Part shown: positions 18,920 through 27,169 of the stretch, in pieces
Position numbering within the stretch: position 1 is the stretch's first letter
Layout of the letters: every line of letters starts with the position of its first letter
DNA from: Dokdonella immobilis
Lineage (GTDB): Bacteria; Pseudomonadota; Gammaproteobacteria; Xanthomonadales; Rhodanobacteraceae
DNA length: 64,000 bases
Direction of reading: 5' to 3'
Assembly: GCF_900115085.1 (NCBI RefSeq)
Contig: NZ_FOVF01000005.1
Span: 1-64,000 of the forward strand
Made by a program: the position numbers and the translations under genes
The notes under the pieces: model-generated
What the model was told of the DNA's origin: nothing
The model's input: only the letters and a program-made list of their open reading frames with translations
Database searches by the model: none

Positions 18920-21190
18920 TCAGTTCTGGATGCGTATCTGGATCGGGTAGTAGGCTCCCGAGAGGTCCGCCGCATCCCACAGGTAGGTTTCGTTGCCATA
19001 GCTCGGGTGGCTTTTCAGACCCGAGGGCGTGCTTGCCTGGACGAAGATCTCGTAGTCGCCGTTGGCGAATTCGCGCGTATCGAACGGGCGCGTGTAGCGA
19101 CCCTGCGGAGCGGGTACGTCACGCGCCGTGTCGATGGCCATGACCGCATTGCCGGGCGGCGTGCCGATACCGGCGGGGCGCAGGAAGACCTCGACCGTGC
19201 TGATGCCGGTCGTGCCACCCGTGCTCCAGACCTCGGTGCTGGCGACCGGAAAGACCATCAGCTCCGGCGCCCAGTTCGCGTAGCTGTGGTTGCCGACGAC
19301 CATGGTCAGCGGCACGACGCCGCTGATGGTGATGCGCGTCGGCGGAACATCATGGATCAGGTGCTCCTCGTCGATCTGGGTACTGCCGATCTGCTCGAAG
19401 CGCGCCGGCGGCCCGAGCCTCGGCAGCTCGCTGTGCAAGGGGAACGGATGGATCGCGGCCGGCGGCGTGTAGGCCGGCGCGCTGCCCGGCGGATAGAACA
19501 CTTCCAGATGTACGTCGATGATGCCGGTGTTGTCGGCGAAGAACCGGAAGCGGTTGTCACCGATCGCCAGCGGCGAACTGCCACCCTGGACGAGGTCGCC
19601 AAGCTTGATCCGTACCGTGCTCGGAACCGCCCAGTCGAGCAGCTCGGGGACGTTCGGGACGCTGTTGTTCCCGCGTGGCGGCAACGGGTAGCTGGCGCCG
19701 TCGTTGAGCGTGACGTGATCGCCGGGGACGAGGTTGAACGAGGAGTAGTCGCCCATCTGGTAGGTCCACACCAACCAGGCTTCGGCCGTCGCCCCGGCCT
19801 GGGTCGGGCGCAGATCGTCGGGGACCTTGATCGTGAAGGTCGGGAATTCGGAATTCCAGCGGCTCGATTTCTGGTAGTCGGTGCCGGCGATGCGGGTCAC
19901 GTAGTTGTGCACGCTGCGCGGCTCGACCACCGGCCCGTCGAATCCGAAGTTGTCCCAGTGCACGAGGTAGTAGGGATTGGCGTCCTTCGGCGTGTTGTAA
20001 CCGAAGGCGATCCAGAGTGGCTCGTAGTCACCGGCGGCGAGCGTCCACGGCGCGAACGGCGCATCGATGACGCTGCGTCCGTCGATGCGCACCTCGATGC
20101 CGTCGGTGCCGACGCGCACGTCGAAGGCGCGGCGCACGTTGGAGACGGCCTGGCGTCCGGCCGCTTCCATGTCGACCGAGGCAATCTGGTGCGAAGCGCC
20201 GTCCATGCCGATCAGGTTGACGCTGAAGGTCTGGAACTGCGCACGCAGGCGCAGCATGCCGGCCGGCAGGCCGGTCGCTCCCTCCATGTCGAAGAAATCG
20301 GCATGTCCGGTGACGTCGGTACGGACCGGATTGAGATCGAGATACCAGACCGAACGCGGACTCAGCGGACTGTCCATGTCGAAGACGATGCGACGACGCA
20401 CGCCGTTCTCGATGCGCAACGGCTTGCGAAAGCGTTGCGAGGTCTGCGACTTGTCGCCGGTATTGTCGACGCGCGTACCGTTCAGCGAATGGGCATGGAA
20501 CTGGTCGTTGATGAAGAACAGGTTGAAGCGAGGATCGGTCGAGGTGACCGTGGCATTGTTCCACAGGGTTTCGTCGGCCGGTCCGAGCGGCAGGTTGAAA
20601 TCGTCGAAATAGGTCATCGCGGTGCGCAAGGCATTGACGCGCGTGGCGTCGCCGCCATTGAACAGTTGCTCGTTCGCGTAGCTGGTGATTTCGCCGAGCG
20701 AGTTGATGCGTTGCACGCGCACCCGGTACGGCGCGTCATTGAGCAGCGGCTGGACCTGGACGCGACGGTTGCCGGTGACCAGCCAGCGCGTGGCGGAGAG
20801 GGTGGCGCTGTCATGGCCATGCTCACTGAGGCAGCCGATCGAGCCGTCCTTTCGTATTGCAGCGGGCAGGGCGCCCGGCGGCGGCCCAGCCTGGCCCTCG
20901 GGCCACCAGCTGACCAGGAAGCCGGCGGCATCGTTGCCGTTGCCGTCCATCGTCCACCACTGGCCCCAGGCATTTTCGCCGTCGTAGTCCATCTCGAGCG
21001 TGGCGACGCGATCGTCGCGCAGGATATTCACGATCGGGGCGGGTTCGAGCGGCTCGAAACCGGAGCGGAAGACCGACTCGGCCATCGCCATGGGTGCGGC
21101 CAGGACCAGCCAGGCGCCGAGCGCAAGGACGGCCGCGCGAGACGGGCGGGCGCGGGCGAAGAAATCGGAACAGCCACGATGCAGGGTCAT
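18920..21190 (-). CDS. Large secreted protein with N-terminal FRSGFE motif
   Basis: A 756-residue secreted protein of unrecognised family. The signal peptide (RAAVLALGAWLVLAAPMAMA) is followed directly by ESVFRSGFEPLEPAPIV. A beta-sandwich-like region with FFINDQFHAHSLNGTR and WYLDLNPVRTD (about 215-300) suggests a carbohydrate- or lectin-type fold. The C-terminal part has Ig-like strands ending STVEVFLRPAGIG and YEIFVQASTPSGLKSHPSY, in the manner of cell-surface adhesive proteins. It lies between lepB and the M23 peptidase, all on the minus strand, so co-expression is likely. Function unknown. Confidence 0.7.
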   Translation of the reverse strand: MTLHRGCSDFFARARPSRAAVLALGAWLVLAAPMAMAESVFRSGFEPLEPAPIVNILRDDRVATLEMDYDGENAWGQWWTMDGNGNDAAGFLVSWWPEGQAGPPPGALPAAIRKDGSIGCLSEHGHDSATLSATRWLVTGNRRVQVQPLLNDAPYRVRVQRINSLGEITSYANEQLFNGGDATRVNALRTAMTYFDDFNLPLGPADETLWNNATVTSTDPRFNLFFINDQFHAHSLNGTRVDNTGDKSQTSQRFRKPLRIENGVRRRIVFDMDSPLSPRSVWYLDLNPVRTDVTGHADFFDMEGATGLPAGMLRLRAQFQTFSVNLIGMDGASHQIASVDMEAAGRQAVSNVRRAFDVRVGTDGIEVRIDGRSVIDAPFAPWTLAAGDYEPLWIAFGYNTPKDANPYYLVHWDNFGFDGPVVEPRSVHNYVTRIAGTDYQKSSRWNSEFPTFTIKVPDDLRPTQAGATAEAWLVWTYQMGDYSSFNLVPGDHVTLNDGASYPLPPRGNNSVPNVPELLDWAVPSTVRIKLGDLVQGGSSPLAIGDNRFRFFADNTGIIDVHLEVFYPPGSAPAYTPPAAIHPFPLHSELPRLGPPARFEQIGSTQIDEEHLIHDVPPTRITISGVVPLTMVVGNHSYANWAPELMVFPVASTEVWSTGGTTGISTVEVFLRPAGIGTPPGNAVMAIDTARDVPAPQGRYTRPFDTREFANGDYEIFVQASTPSGLKSHPSYGNETYLWDAADLSGAYYPIQIRIQN

Positions 21191-21331
21191 CGGCGGTATC
21201 CGGCAGTTTGGGCGCGCTGAGTCTAGGCCCGCGCTGCCAGCCGAAACGAGCGTCTTGTCACACCTGCGCCGGCCCGGCCCGGAAAGGCTCCGGATCTGCC
21301 AGCCGTGGGCCTTCTGCGGATTCCCGGAAGT

Positions 21332-22009
21332 TCAGCGCACCGGGTCGAGGCGGCTGATGGTGCGATCGAAGCGTGGCTTCCAGTTGGCCTTGATGTCGGC
21401 GGAGACGAGGATGCGCCCGGCGCGGCCGATCAGCAGCTTGCGCGGAACGAATCCGATGAAGCGCGAATCCTCGCTGTTGTCACGGTTGTCGCCCATCATA
21501 AAGTACTGCCCGGGCGGCACCTCGACCGGGCCGAAGTTGCTGGCCGGGTTGCGCGTCGGCAGGAACTGCACGGCATGCGGATGACCACCCAGGTCTTCGG
21601 TCGCACGCGTGGCCTCGACATAGCGGCCGTAGCCGATCGGTTCGCTGACCTGGGTCAGGTCGCTGTAGTCGACCGCGTCGTCGTTGATGAAGAGCCGGTT
21701 GTCACGAAGCTCGACGACATCGCCCGGAACCGCAACCAGGCGCTTGATCAGGCGCGTGCCGTCCTTCGGCGAGGAGAACGTGACGATGTCGCCGCGCTGC
21801 GGCTCACCGAGACGGAACAGCGACACATCGGTCAGCGGGATCTTCAGGTCGTAAGCGAGCCGGTTGACCAGAACAACGTCGCCTTCGAGGATGGTCGGTC
21901 GCATCGAGCCGGTCGGCACCGGGTTCCAGTCGGCGATGGCCGTGCGGAACAGACCGAGGCAGAGAACGAAGACGAGAATGCCGCGATTGTTCCTGATCCA
22001 GTTTTTCAT
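21332..22009 (-). CDS. lepB: Signal peptidase I, short form
   Basis: Inner-membrane serine protease that removes Sec/Tat signal peptides. The 225-residue protein has one N-terminal membrane helix (GILVFVLCLGLFRTAIA), the nucleophile Ser in VPTGSMRPTILEGD, the general-base Lys in TRLIKRLVAVPGDVV, and the box-E motif MMGDNRDNSEDSRFIGFVP. It is shorter than the two-helix E. coli LepB and is not beside lepA, rnc or era. Its downstream neighbours are two secreted proteins with the VF.SGFE-type motif, which raises the possibility of a second, locus-linked peptidase. Confidence 0.92.
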   Translation of the reverse strand: MKNWIRNNRGILVFVLCLGLFRTAIADWNPVPTGSMRPTILEGDVVLVNRLAYDLKIPLTDVSLFRLGEPQRGDIVTFSSPKDGTRLIKRLVAVPGDVVELRDNRLFINDDAVDYSDLTQVSEPIGYGRYVEATRATEDLGGHPHAVQFLPTRNPASNFGPVEVPPGQYFMMGDNRDNSEDSRFIGFVPRKLLIGRAGRILVSADIKANWKPRFDRTISRLDPVR

Positions 22010-22084
22010 CGGAGTTTTCCGCTGGGTTGAATGTCACAGACCGCCGCAATCCGCAGAAAGTTTCGGGGCCGCTCCATAGCCTGC

Positions 22085-22435
22085 TCAACAAGACACGGCG
22101 CGGAGTTTCAGCTTCGTGCCGACCGCAGCGAGCGACTTGATGGCCGGGATCAGCTCGCGTCCGAGCTCGGTCAGATCGTACTCCGCCGATGGCGGCGACG
22201 AATCCACCAGGCGACGCACGACGATGCCGCGCGATTCGAGTTCGCGCAAGCGCGCACTGAGGACGCGCGCGGAAATCCGCGGAATGTCGTGGCGCAGTTC
22301 GCCGAAGCGGCGCGGGCCGCCGCTCAGATACCAGATTACGTTCGGCGCCCAGGCGCCGCGCAACATCGCCATGCACTCGGTGAGTGGGCAGTTCGGCGGA
22401 AATTCGACGCTGGATTTGCGCACCGGCAGCGCCAT
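22085..22435 (-). CDS. HxlR family transcriptional regulator
   Basis: A 116-residue winged-helix repressor or activator. CPLTECMAMLRGAWAPNVIW with its single N-terminal Cys, RRFGELRHDIPRISARVLSA and LRELESRGIVVRR are the HxlR signature; members often sense electrophiles or redox state through that Cys. It is divergent from the nitronate monooxygenase gene. Palindromic candidate operators lie in the gap, so control of that gene and of itself is likely. The start MALPVRKSS at 22435 is chosen over an in-frame ATG at 22477, which would lie inside one of the palindromes. Confidence 0.92.
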   Translation of the reverse strand: MALPVRKSSVEFPPNCPLTECMAMLRGAWAPNVIWYLSGGPRRFGELRHDIPRISARVLSARLRELESRGIVVRRLVDSSPPSAEYDLTELGRELIPAIKSLAAVGTKLKLRAVSC

Positions 22436-22455
22436 GGTCGTGATCGGAAAGTTGA

Positions 22456-22477
22456 GTGGTAACCAACTGGATACCAC
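22456..22477. promoter_or_regulatory. Inverted-repeat operator candidate for HxlR
   Basis: GTGGTAACCA and TGGATACCAC, 10-bp arms matching at 9 of 10 positions in inverted orientation and separated by AC. It lies between the divergent hxlR-type and nitronate monooxygenase genes. The right arm shares TGGATAC with the second palindrome about 40 nt further on. Confidence 0.6.
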
Positions 22478-22504
22478 ATTTTTAGGGTTACTGCCAGTTA
22501 TGTA

Positions 22505-22519
22505 GTATCCAGTGGATAC
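22505..22519. promoter_or_regulatory. Second palindromic operator candidate
   Basis: GTATCCAGTGGATAC is a perfect 7-bp inverted repeat around one base, about 45 nt before the nitronate monooxygenase start. With the site at 22456-22477 it gives three copies of TGGATAC/GTATCCA in 65 nt, a spacing expected for a regulator that binds as paired dimers. Confidence 0.6.
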
Positions 22520-22564
22520 CGAACCCGGGTACCATCACCCATCGCGGATCATCTGGAGTCGCCC

Positions 22565-23626
22565 ATGAATAACCACCCCGTTTCCGAGGCCGCGGCGCGC
22601 CTCGGCATCGAGCACCCGATCGTGCAGGGTCCGTTCGGCGGTGGTCTTTCGACCGTCGAGCTGGCGGCTGCGGTGTCGCGTCTCGGTGGCCTCGGCTCCT
22701 ACGGAGCGCACGGCCTCGCACCCGAACGCATCGGCGAGGTCACGGCCGCCATCCGCCACCGTACCGATGCGCCATTTGCCATGAACCTGTGGATTTCCGA
22801 TCACGATCCGGGCGGCCTGGCGCTGAGCCCAGAGGCGTTCGATCGCGTCTACGCCCTGTTCGAGCCGTGGTTCCGCGAGCTCGGTGTCGACAAGCCGGAA
22901 ATGCCCGAGCGTTACCACGCCGAGTACGCTGCCCAGATCGACGCCTTGCTCGAAGCGCGACCACCGGTCTTCAGTTTCGTCTTCGGCATTCCCGACCGGC
23001 GCGTGCTCGAGGAATGCCGTCGTCTCGGCATCGTCACGGTCGGCGCCGCGACCTCGATCGCCGAGGCCGAAGCGCTCGATGCAGCACGGGTCGACCTGAT
23101 CGTCGCCACCGGTGCCGAGGCCGGCGGGCATCGTCCGTCTTTCCTGCAGCGCGCCGAGGACTCGCTGATCGGCACCTTCGTCCTGGTCCAGCTCGTTGCC
23201 GACCGGGTCAGTGTGCCGGTCATCGCCGCCGGCGGTATCGCCGATGCACGTGGCCTGCGCGCGGCGCGCGCGCTCGGCGCCGGCGCGGCGCAGATCGGGA
23301 CGGCGTTCCTGGCCTGCGAGGAGTCGGGCACGCACGAGGCCCATCGGCAGCGCCTGTTCGGGCCCGACGCGCGACAGACCACGCTCACGCGCAGCTTCAC
23401 CGGCCGGCTGGCGCGCGGCTTGCGCAACCGCTGGACCGAGCAGATGGGCCAGCAGCCTGAGACGCTGCCACCGTTTCCGGTGCAAGGCTGGTTCGTTTCG
23501 AAATTGCGCGCCGCCGCAATCGCCGCCGGGCGCGATGATCTGGTCTCGCTGTGGAGCGGACAGATCGCCCCGAACCTGCGCCATCGCCGTGCCGCCGACC
23601 TGATGCAGGCACTGATCACCGACTGA
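22565..23626 (+). CDS. Nitronate monooxygenase family FMN enzyme
   Basis: A 353-residue TIM-barrel flavoenzyme of the 2-nitropropane dioxygenase family, which oxidises alkyl nitronates; some relatives are enoyl reductases. HPIVQGPFGGGLSTVELAAA at the N-terminus, VATGAEAGGHRPSF (phosphate/flavin loop with the His) and VIAAGGIADARGLRAARALG with GAAQIGTAFLAC are clear. Divergent HxlR gene and palindromes upstream suggest induction by a reactive compound. A glutathione transferase follows 62 nt downstream on the same strand, consistent with a detoxification unit. Confidence 0.9.
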   Translation: MNNHPVSEAAARLGIEHPIVQGPFGGGLSTVELAAAVSRLGGLGSYGAHGLAPERIGEVTAAIRHRTDAPFAMNLWISDHDPGGLALSPEAFDRVYALFEPWFRELGVDKPEMPERYHAEYAAQIDALLEARPPVFSFVFGIPDRRVLEECRRLGIVTVGAATSIAEAEALDAARVDLIVATGAEAGGHRPSFLQRAEDSLIGTFVLVQLVADRVSVPVIAAGGIADARGLRAARALGAGAAQIGTAFLACEESGTHEAHRQRLFGPDARQTTLTRSFTGRLARGLRNRWTEQMGQQPETLPPFPVQGWFVSKLRAAAIAAGRDDLVSLWSGQIAPNLRHRRAADLMQALITD

Positions 23627-23688
23627 ATTCCCGGCCGGGCCTGGTCGGCAGATCGAGCCCGGCATTCCCACCCCAGCAAGGAGTTTCC

Positions 23689-24297
23689 ATGAAGCTGTAT
23701 TACGCACCGGGCGCATGCTCGCTTTCGCCACATATCGTCGCCAATGAAATCGGCATCACGCTCGAGCTCGAGAAGGTCGACACCAAGACCAAGCAGACCG
23801 AGCACGGCAATGACTACCTGGCGATCAATCCAAAGGGCTACGTACCCGCCCTGCGCCTCGACGACGGCGCGCTGCTGACCGAAGGTCCGGCCATCGTCCA
23901 GTACCTGGCCGACCAGAAGCCGGACTCCGGCATCGCCCCGGCCAATGGCACGCTGGCGCGCTATCGCCTGCAGGAAATGCTCGGCTACATCAATTCCGAG
24001 CTGCACAAGACCTACAGTCCGCTGTTCAATTCGAACACCACCGATGCCGTGCGCGCGGATCGCGAGGCCTACCTGCGCAAGCGCTATGCCCTGGTCGAAC
24101 AGACGCTTTCTAACCAGCCGTTCCTGCTCGGCGACCAGTTCAGTGCGGCCGACGCCTACCTGTTCACGGTGACCAATTGGGCCAGGGTGCTCAAGCTCGA
24201 CCTCTCGGAGTTTCCGAACCTGATGGCCTTCCAGAAGCGGGTCGCCGAGCGGCCGGCTGTGCAGAGCGCCATGCGCGAAGAAGGACTGATCAAGTAA
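23689..24297 (+). CDS. gstA: Glutathione S-transferase, beta class
   Basis: A 202-residue cytosolic GST. The N-terminal thioredoxin-like domain begins MKLYYAPGACSLSPHIVAN with the beta-class Cys10, has NPKGYVPALRLDDGALLTEG, and the C-terminal helical domain includes LGDQFSAADAYLFTVTNWA. AAGGAG precedes the ATG at a good distance; the open frame further upstream is a shadow. It lies downstream of nitronate monooxygenase and may be co-regulated by the HxlR protein. Confidence 0.93.
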   Translation: MKLYYAPGACSLSPHIVANEIGITLELEKVDTKTKQTEHGNDYLAINPKGYVPALRLDDGALLTEGPAIVQYLADQKPDSGIAPANGTLARYRLQEMLGYINSELHKTYSPLFNSNTTDAVRADREAYLRKRYALVEQTLSNQPFLLGDQFSAADAYLFTVTNWARVLKLDLSEFPNLMAFQKRVAERPAVQSAMREEGLIK

Positions 24298-24381
24298 TCG
24301 GATCCCTCCCCGCACCTCGCCGGAACGGTGCGGTGCGGTATTTGCCCTTGCAGCGGCGAACGCTCGATCAAATGCAGACGG

Positions 24382-25011
24382 TCAGCCGCCGCCATTCTCG
24401 GCGGGCCATGGATCGGCCCATGCCGGCAGGCGCTCGAGCGTGTCGAGCCAACGTACGATGTTCGGGAAAGGCACGAGCGGCATGGCCAATTCGCGCCAGT
24501 AGCGGGCCATCGAGGCGAGCTGGAAATCGGCGATGGTCAGGCGTCCGCAGCAGACATGTTCGCGATCCTCGAGGTGCGCATCGAGCACCCTTGCGCAGCG
24601 ACGCAGTCCGGCGACCTTGTCTTCAAGCGCTGCGAGGTCGGGCGGCCCGAGTGCGAACGTCGTCTTGACGATGTATTCGAAATAGAACGGCGCGACGGCC
24701 GGTTCCCAGTGGCCGAGATCCCAGCTGATCCAGCGCAGGACTTCGACCTGCTCGTCCGGATTCTGCGCCGGCCACATGTCCGAGCCCTCGCGGATGCACA
24801 GGTAGGCCATGATCGCGCTCGATTCCCACAACACCCGGTCGCCATCGACCAGCGTCGGTGCCTTCATGTTCGGGTTCAGGCGTGCATAGTCGGAGAAGCG
24901 CAGCTCTCCGGCCTTGGCGTCGAGGTGGATGAATTCGGCATCGATGCCGAGATGCCTGGCCAATGCGAGTACGCGTCGCGGGGCCTGGGCCCTGATCCAG
25001 TAGATTTGCAC
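24382..25011 (-). CDS. Glutathione S-transferase family protein
   Basis: A 209-residue GST-fold protein. The thioredoxin-like half reads MQIYWIRAQAPRRVLALARH, then NPNMKAPTLVDGDRVLWESS with the cis-Pro and the Glu-Ser glutathione-binding pair. The C-terminal half has GRLTIADFQLASMARYW. No catalytic Cys or Tyr is obvious in the first loop, so Ser or Arg near residues 7-13 would have to serve. Convergent with gstA. Substrate unknown. Confidence 0.85.
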   Translation of the reverse strand: MQIYWIRAQAPRRVLALARHLGIDAEFIHLDAKAGELRFSDYARLNPNMKAPTLVDGDRVLWESSAIMAYLCIREGSDMWPAQNPDEQVEVLRWISWDLGHWEPAVAPFYFEYIVKTTFALGPPDLAALEDKVAGLRRCARVLDAHLEDREHVCCGRLTIADFQLASMARYWRELAMPLVPFPNIVRWLDTLERLPAWADPWPAENGGG

Positions 25012-25140
25012 GAAACGGCCTCCTGTAGCGTGGGATTCATCGGTATCGACGAACGGAAAGACGCCGGATCGACATCGCTCGCGAAGCGCTCAGGCAGGAT
25101 CATCTTCGCGGGACGCGGTCCCATCGCCCGCGGCGATCGA

Positions 25141-26235
25141 TCATCGAGCGCGCACGAAGCGGTAGTGCGCAACCTGCCACTCGCTGCCGCCGGCATAGCC
25201 GAACAGTTCGGCACAGGCCATCCAGAACATGCGCCAGCGCTGGTTCCAGAGCCGGGCCTGGTGCGGGCCGTAGGCTTCCTCGAGGACCTGCATCACCGCA
25301 TCGCGATTGCGGTCCTGGTTGGCGAGCCAGGCGTTGGCGGTCTTCTCATAGTGCGTGCCGGAGAGCAGCCAGCGTTCCTCGATCACAACCTCGCGCTGGA
25401 AGTGCAACAGGGTATCGGCGGCCGGCATCAGCCCGCCGGTGAAGAAGTGGCGACCCATCCAGTTGTCCTCGCCCTGCGTCTCGAACGGATAGGCCAGGGT
25501 CTTGTGGCAGAAGATGTGGACGAACAGCTTGCCACCGGGCTTGAGCCACGCACCGACGCGCTGCAGCAGGTGTTCGTAGTTGCGCATGTGCTCGAACATC
25601 TCGATCGAAACGACGCGATCGAAGCGGCCGCTGTCCAGGCTCAGGACGTTGATGTCGGCGGTGATGACCTCGACATTGGCCAGGCCGCGTTCGCGGCAGC
25701 GCGCCTCGATGAATTCGCGCTGCGGCAGCGAATTGGAGACTGCGGTGATGCGCGCATTCGGGAAGCGCGCGGCCATCCATAGGGTCAGCGAGCCCCAGCC
25801 ACAGCCGAGCTCGAGGATCTGCTGGCCATCGGCGAGTTCGGCGCGCTCGCCATAGAGGCCGAGCATGCGCGCCTCGGCGGCGTCGAGATCGGGCGTCGAA
25901 TCGTCCCAGTAGCAGGCGCTGTACTTGAGGTGGCGGCCGAGACAGAGTCTGAAGAACGCGGGTGGCAGTTCGTAATGCTGGGTGTTGGCGGCATCGGTCT
26001 CGATCGCGATCGGGCTGGCGCGCAGTTCATCGACGCGCGCGCGCTGGCGTTCGGCAGTGGCTTCGACGCCGCCGGCCGACTCTTCTTGCAGGCGCACCGC
26101 GCACATGCGCCGGATGCCGAGACGCAGGAGCGCATCAGGAAGCCGGCCGCGCTCGGCCCAGCGGGTCGCCAGGCTCTCGTGTGCCTGCGCGCTTTCGTCG
26201 CGACGGTCAGGGTTGGAAAGGGTCTGTGTTGTCAT
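25141..26235 (-). CDS. SAM methyltransferase of the Cfa/CNMT-like family
   Basis: A 364-residue SAM-dependent methyltransferase related to cyclopropane synthase and coclaurine N-methyltransferases. HYELPPAFFRLCLGRHLKYS leads into ACYWDD, then the SAM motif LELGCGWGSLTLWMAARFP near 141-159, FDRVVSIEMFEHMRNYE and KLFVHIFCHK. Compared with E. coli Cfa from memory, the position of catalytic Cys139 is Ala107 here, with a Cys in the next position; the Glu-His pair is kept. It is the last gene of the sigma-factor-linked lipid cluster, 136 nt after the DUF1295 gene. The substrate may be an acyl chain or an amine. Confidence 0.85.
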   Translation of the reverse strand: MTTQTLSNPDRRDESAQAHESLATRWAERGRLPDALLRLGIRRMCAVRLQEESAGGVEATAERQRARVDELRASPIAIETDAANTQHYELPPAFFRLCLGRHLKYSACYWDDSTPDLDAAEARMLGLYGERAELADGQQILELGCGWGSLTLWMAARFPNARITAVSNSLPQREFIEARCRERGLANVEVITADINVLSLDSGRFDRVVSIEMFEHMRNYEHLLQRVGAWLKPGGKLFVHIFCHKTLAYPFETQGEDNWMGRHFFTGGLMPAADTLLHFQREVVIEERWLLSGTHYEKTANAWLANQDRNRDAVMQVLEEAYGPHQARLWNQRWRMFWMACAELFGYAGGSEWQVAHYRFVRAR

Positions 26236-26371
26236 CGGCTTTTCCTGTATCGGTGCATGGCGCGGTCCGGGGCGGACTTGGACCCATCCGAACGGTTCGC
26301 GGTGTCCGCCTCGCGTGTCGTGCCCCCGGTCGGGCCAGCGCCGTGGGGGTTCGCTCGGGTTTGGCAGTCAG

Positions 26372-27169
26372 CTACGGGTTGTTTTGAGGCTCACGCGGAA
26401 ACCATGGGATCAGCGGGCTGGTCGTGCGCTGGTATTCGCGGTAGTCGTCGCCACGCGAGCGCAGGGCCTGGGCTTCGGTGTAGGGAATGCCGGTCACCCA
26501 GTACAGGGTGCAGAGCATCAGGGTCGGGCCGACCAGGCTGGCAAGGACCCAGCCCGCGCCGCTGCCGACGGCCAGGGCGACATAGGCGAACCAGTGCAGC
26601 CACTCGAAGAAATAGTTCGGGTGGCGCGAGTAGCGCCACAAACCGCGCCGGCAGGTCTTGCCCCTGTTGGAAGGGTCGGCACGGAATGCAGCGAGCTGGC
26701 GGTCGGCGACCGATTCGCCGACCAGGGCGATGGCCCAGATCAGCACGGCGACGATGCTCCAGGGCGTCCATTCCCCGACCGGGTTGTGCGCGGCGATCCA
26801 GAACGGCAGCGAGAACAGCGCAGTCAGCAGGCCCTGGGCAAGGAAGAAGACGAGGAACTTGGTCTGGTTGTCGTTCCAGCGCTGGCGCAGGGCGACATAG
26901 CGTCCGTCCTCGCTTTCATTCAGGACACGGTGCCAGATGTAGGCGGCCAGACGCGCGCCCCAGAGCGCACCCATGACGCCGACCAGCAGGCGCGGCAGTG
27001 CGGCACCCGAACCGGTCCAGGCGTAGAACACGGCACTTGCCGCCATGCCGGTCGACCACAGGGCATCGACGATGCCGGCATTGCGCGTGCGGCGCTGGTA
27101 CAGCCAGCCGCCGACCATCATCACGCTGGCCGCGGCCCAGACAATCAGGATCGACGCTGCTCCGCTCAT
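26372..27169 (-). CDS. DUF1295 steroid-5-alpha-reductase-like membrane protein
   Basis: A 265-residue polytopic membrane protein with about six helices. The C-terminal half carries the reductase-like signature GLWRYSRHPNYFFEWLHWFA and GIPYTEAQALRSRGDDYREY, shared by DUF1295 and the 3-oxo-5-alpha-steroid 4-dehydrogenase superfamily, which bind NAD(P)H and reduce enone-type double bonds. Its start overlaps the DUF2878 stop by 4 nt (ATGA). In the fatty-acid cluster a lipid reductase role is a reasonable inference; a DUF1295 gene also sits in the mycobacterial SigK locus as I recall it. Confidence 0.9.
   Translation of the reverse strand: MSGAASILIVWAAASVMMVGGWLYQRRTRNAGIVDALWSTGMAASAVFYAWTGSGAALPRLLVGVMGALWGARLAAYIWHRVLNESEDGRYVALRQRWNDNQTKFLVFFLAQGLLTALFSLPFWIAAHNPVGEWTPWSIVAVLIWAIALVGESVADRQLAAFRADPSNRGKTCRRGLWRYSRHPNYFFEWLHWFAYVALAVGSGAGWVLASLVGPTLMLCTLYWVTGIPYTEAQALRSRGDDYREYQRTTSPLIPWFPREPQNNP

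Noticed and set aside
18566-21220. An 884-codon plus-strand open frame opposite the 756-residue secreted protein
   Set aside because: The minus-strand gene has a signal peptide and a coherent fold pattern, while this frame is Arg/Asp/Gly-rich with no domain. Long antisense frames are common in high-GC DNA.
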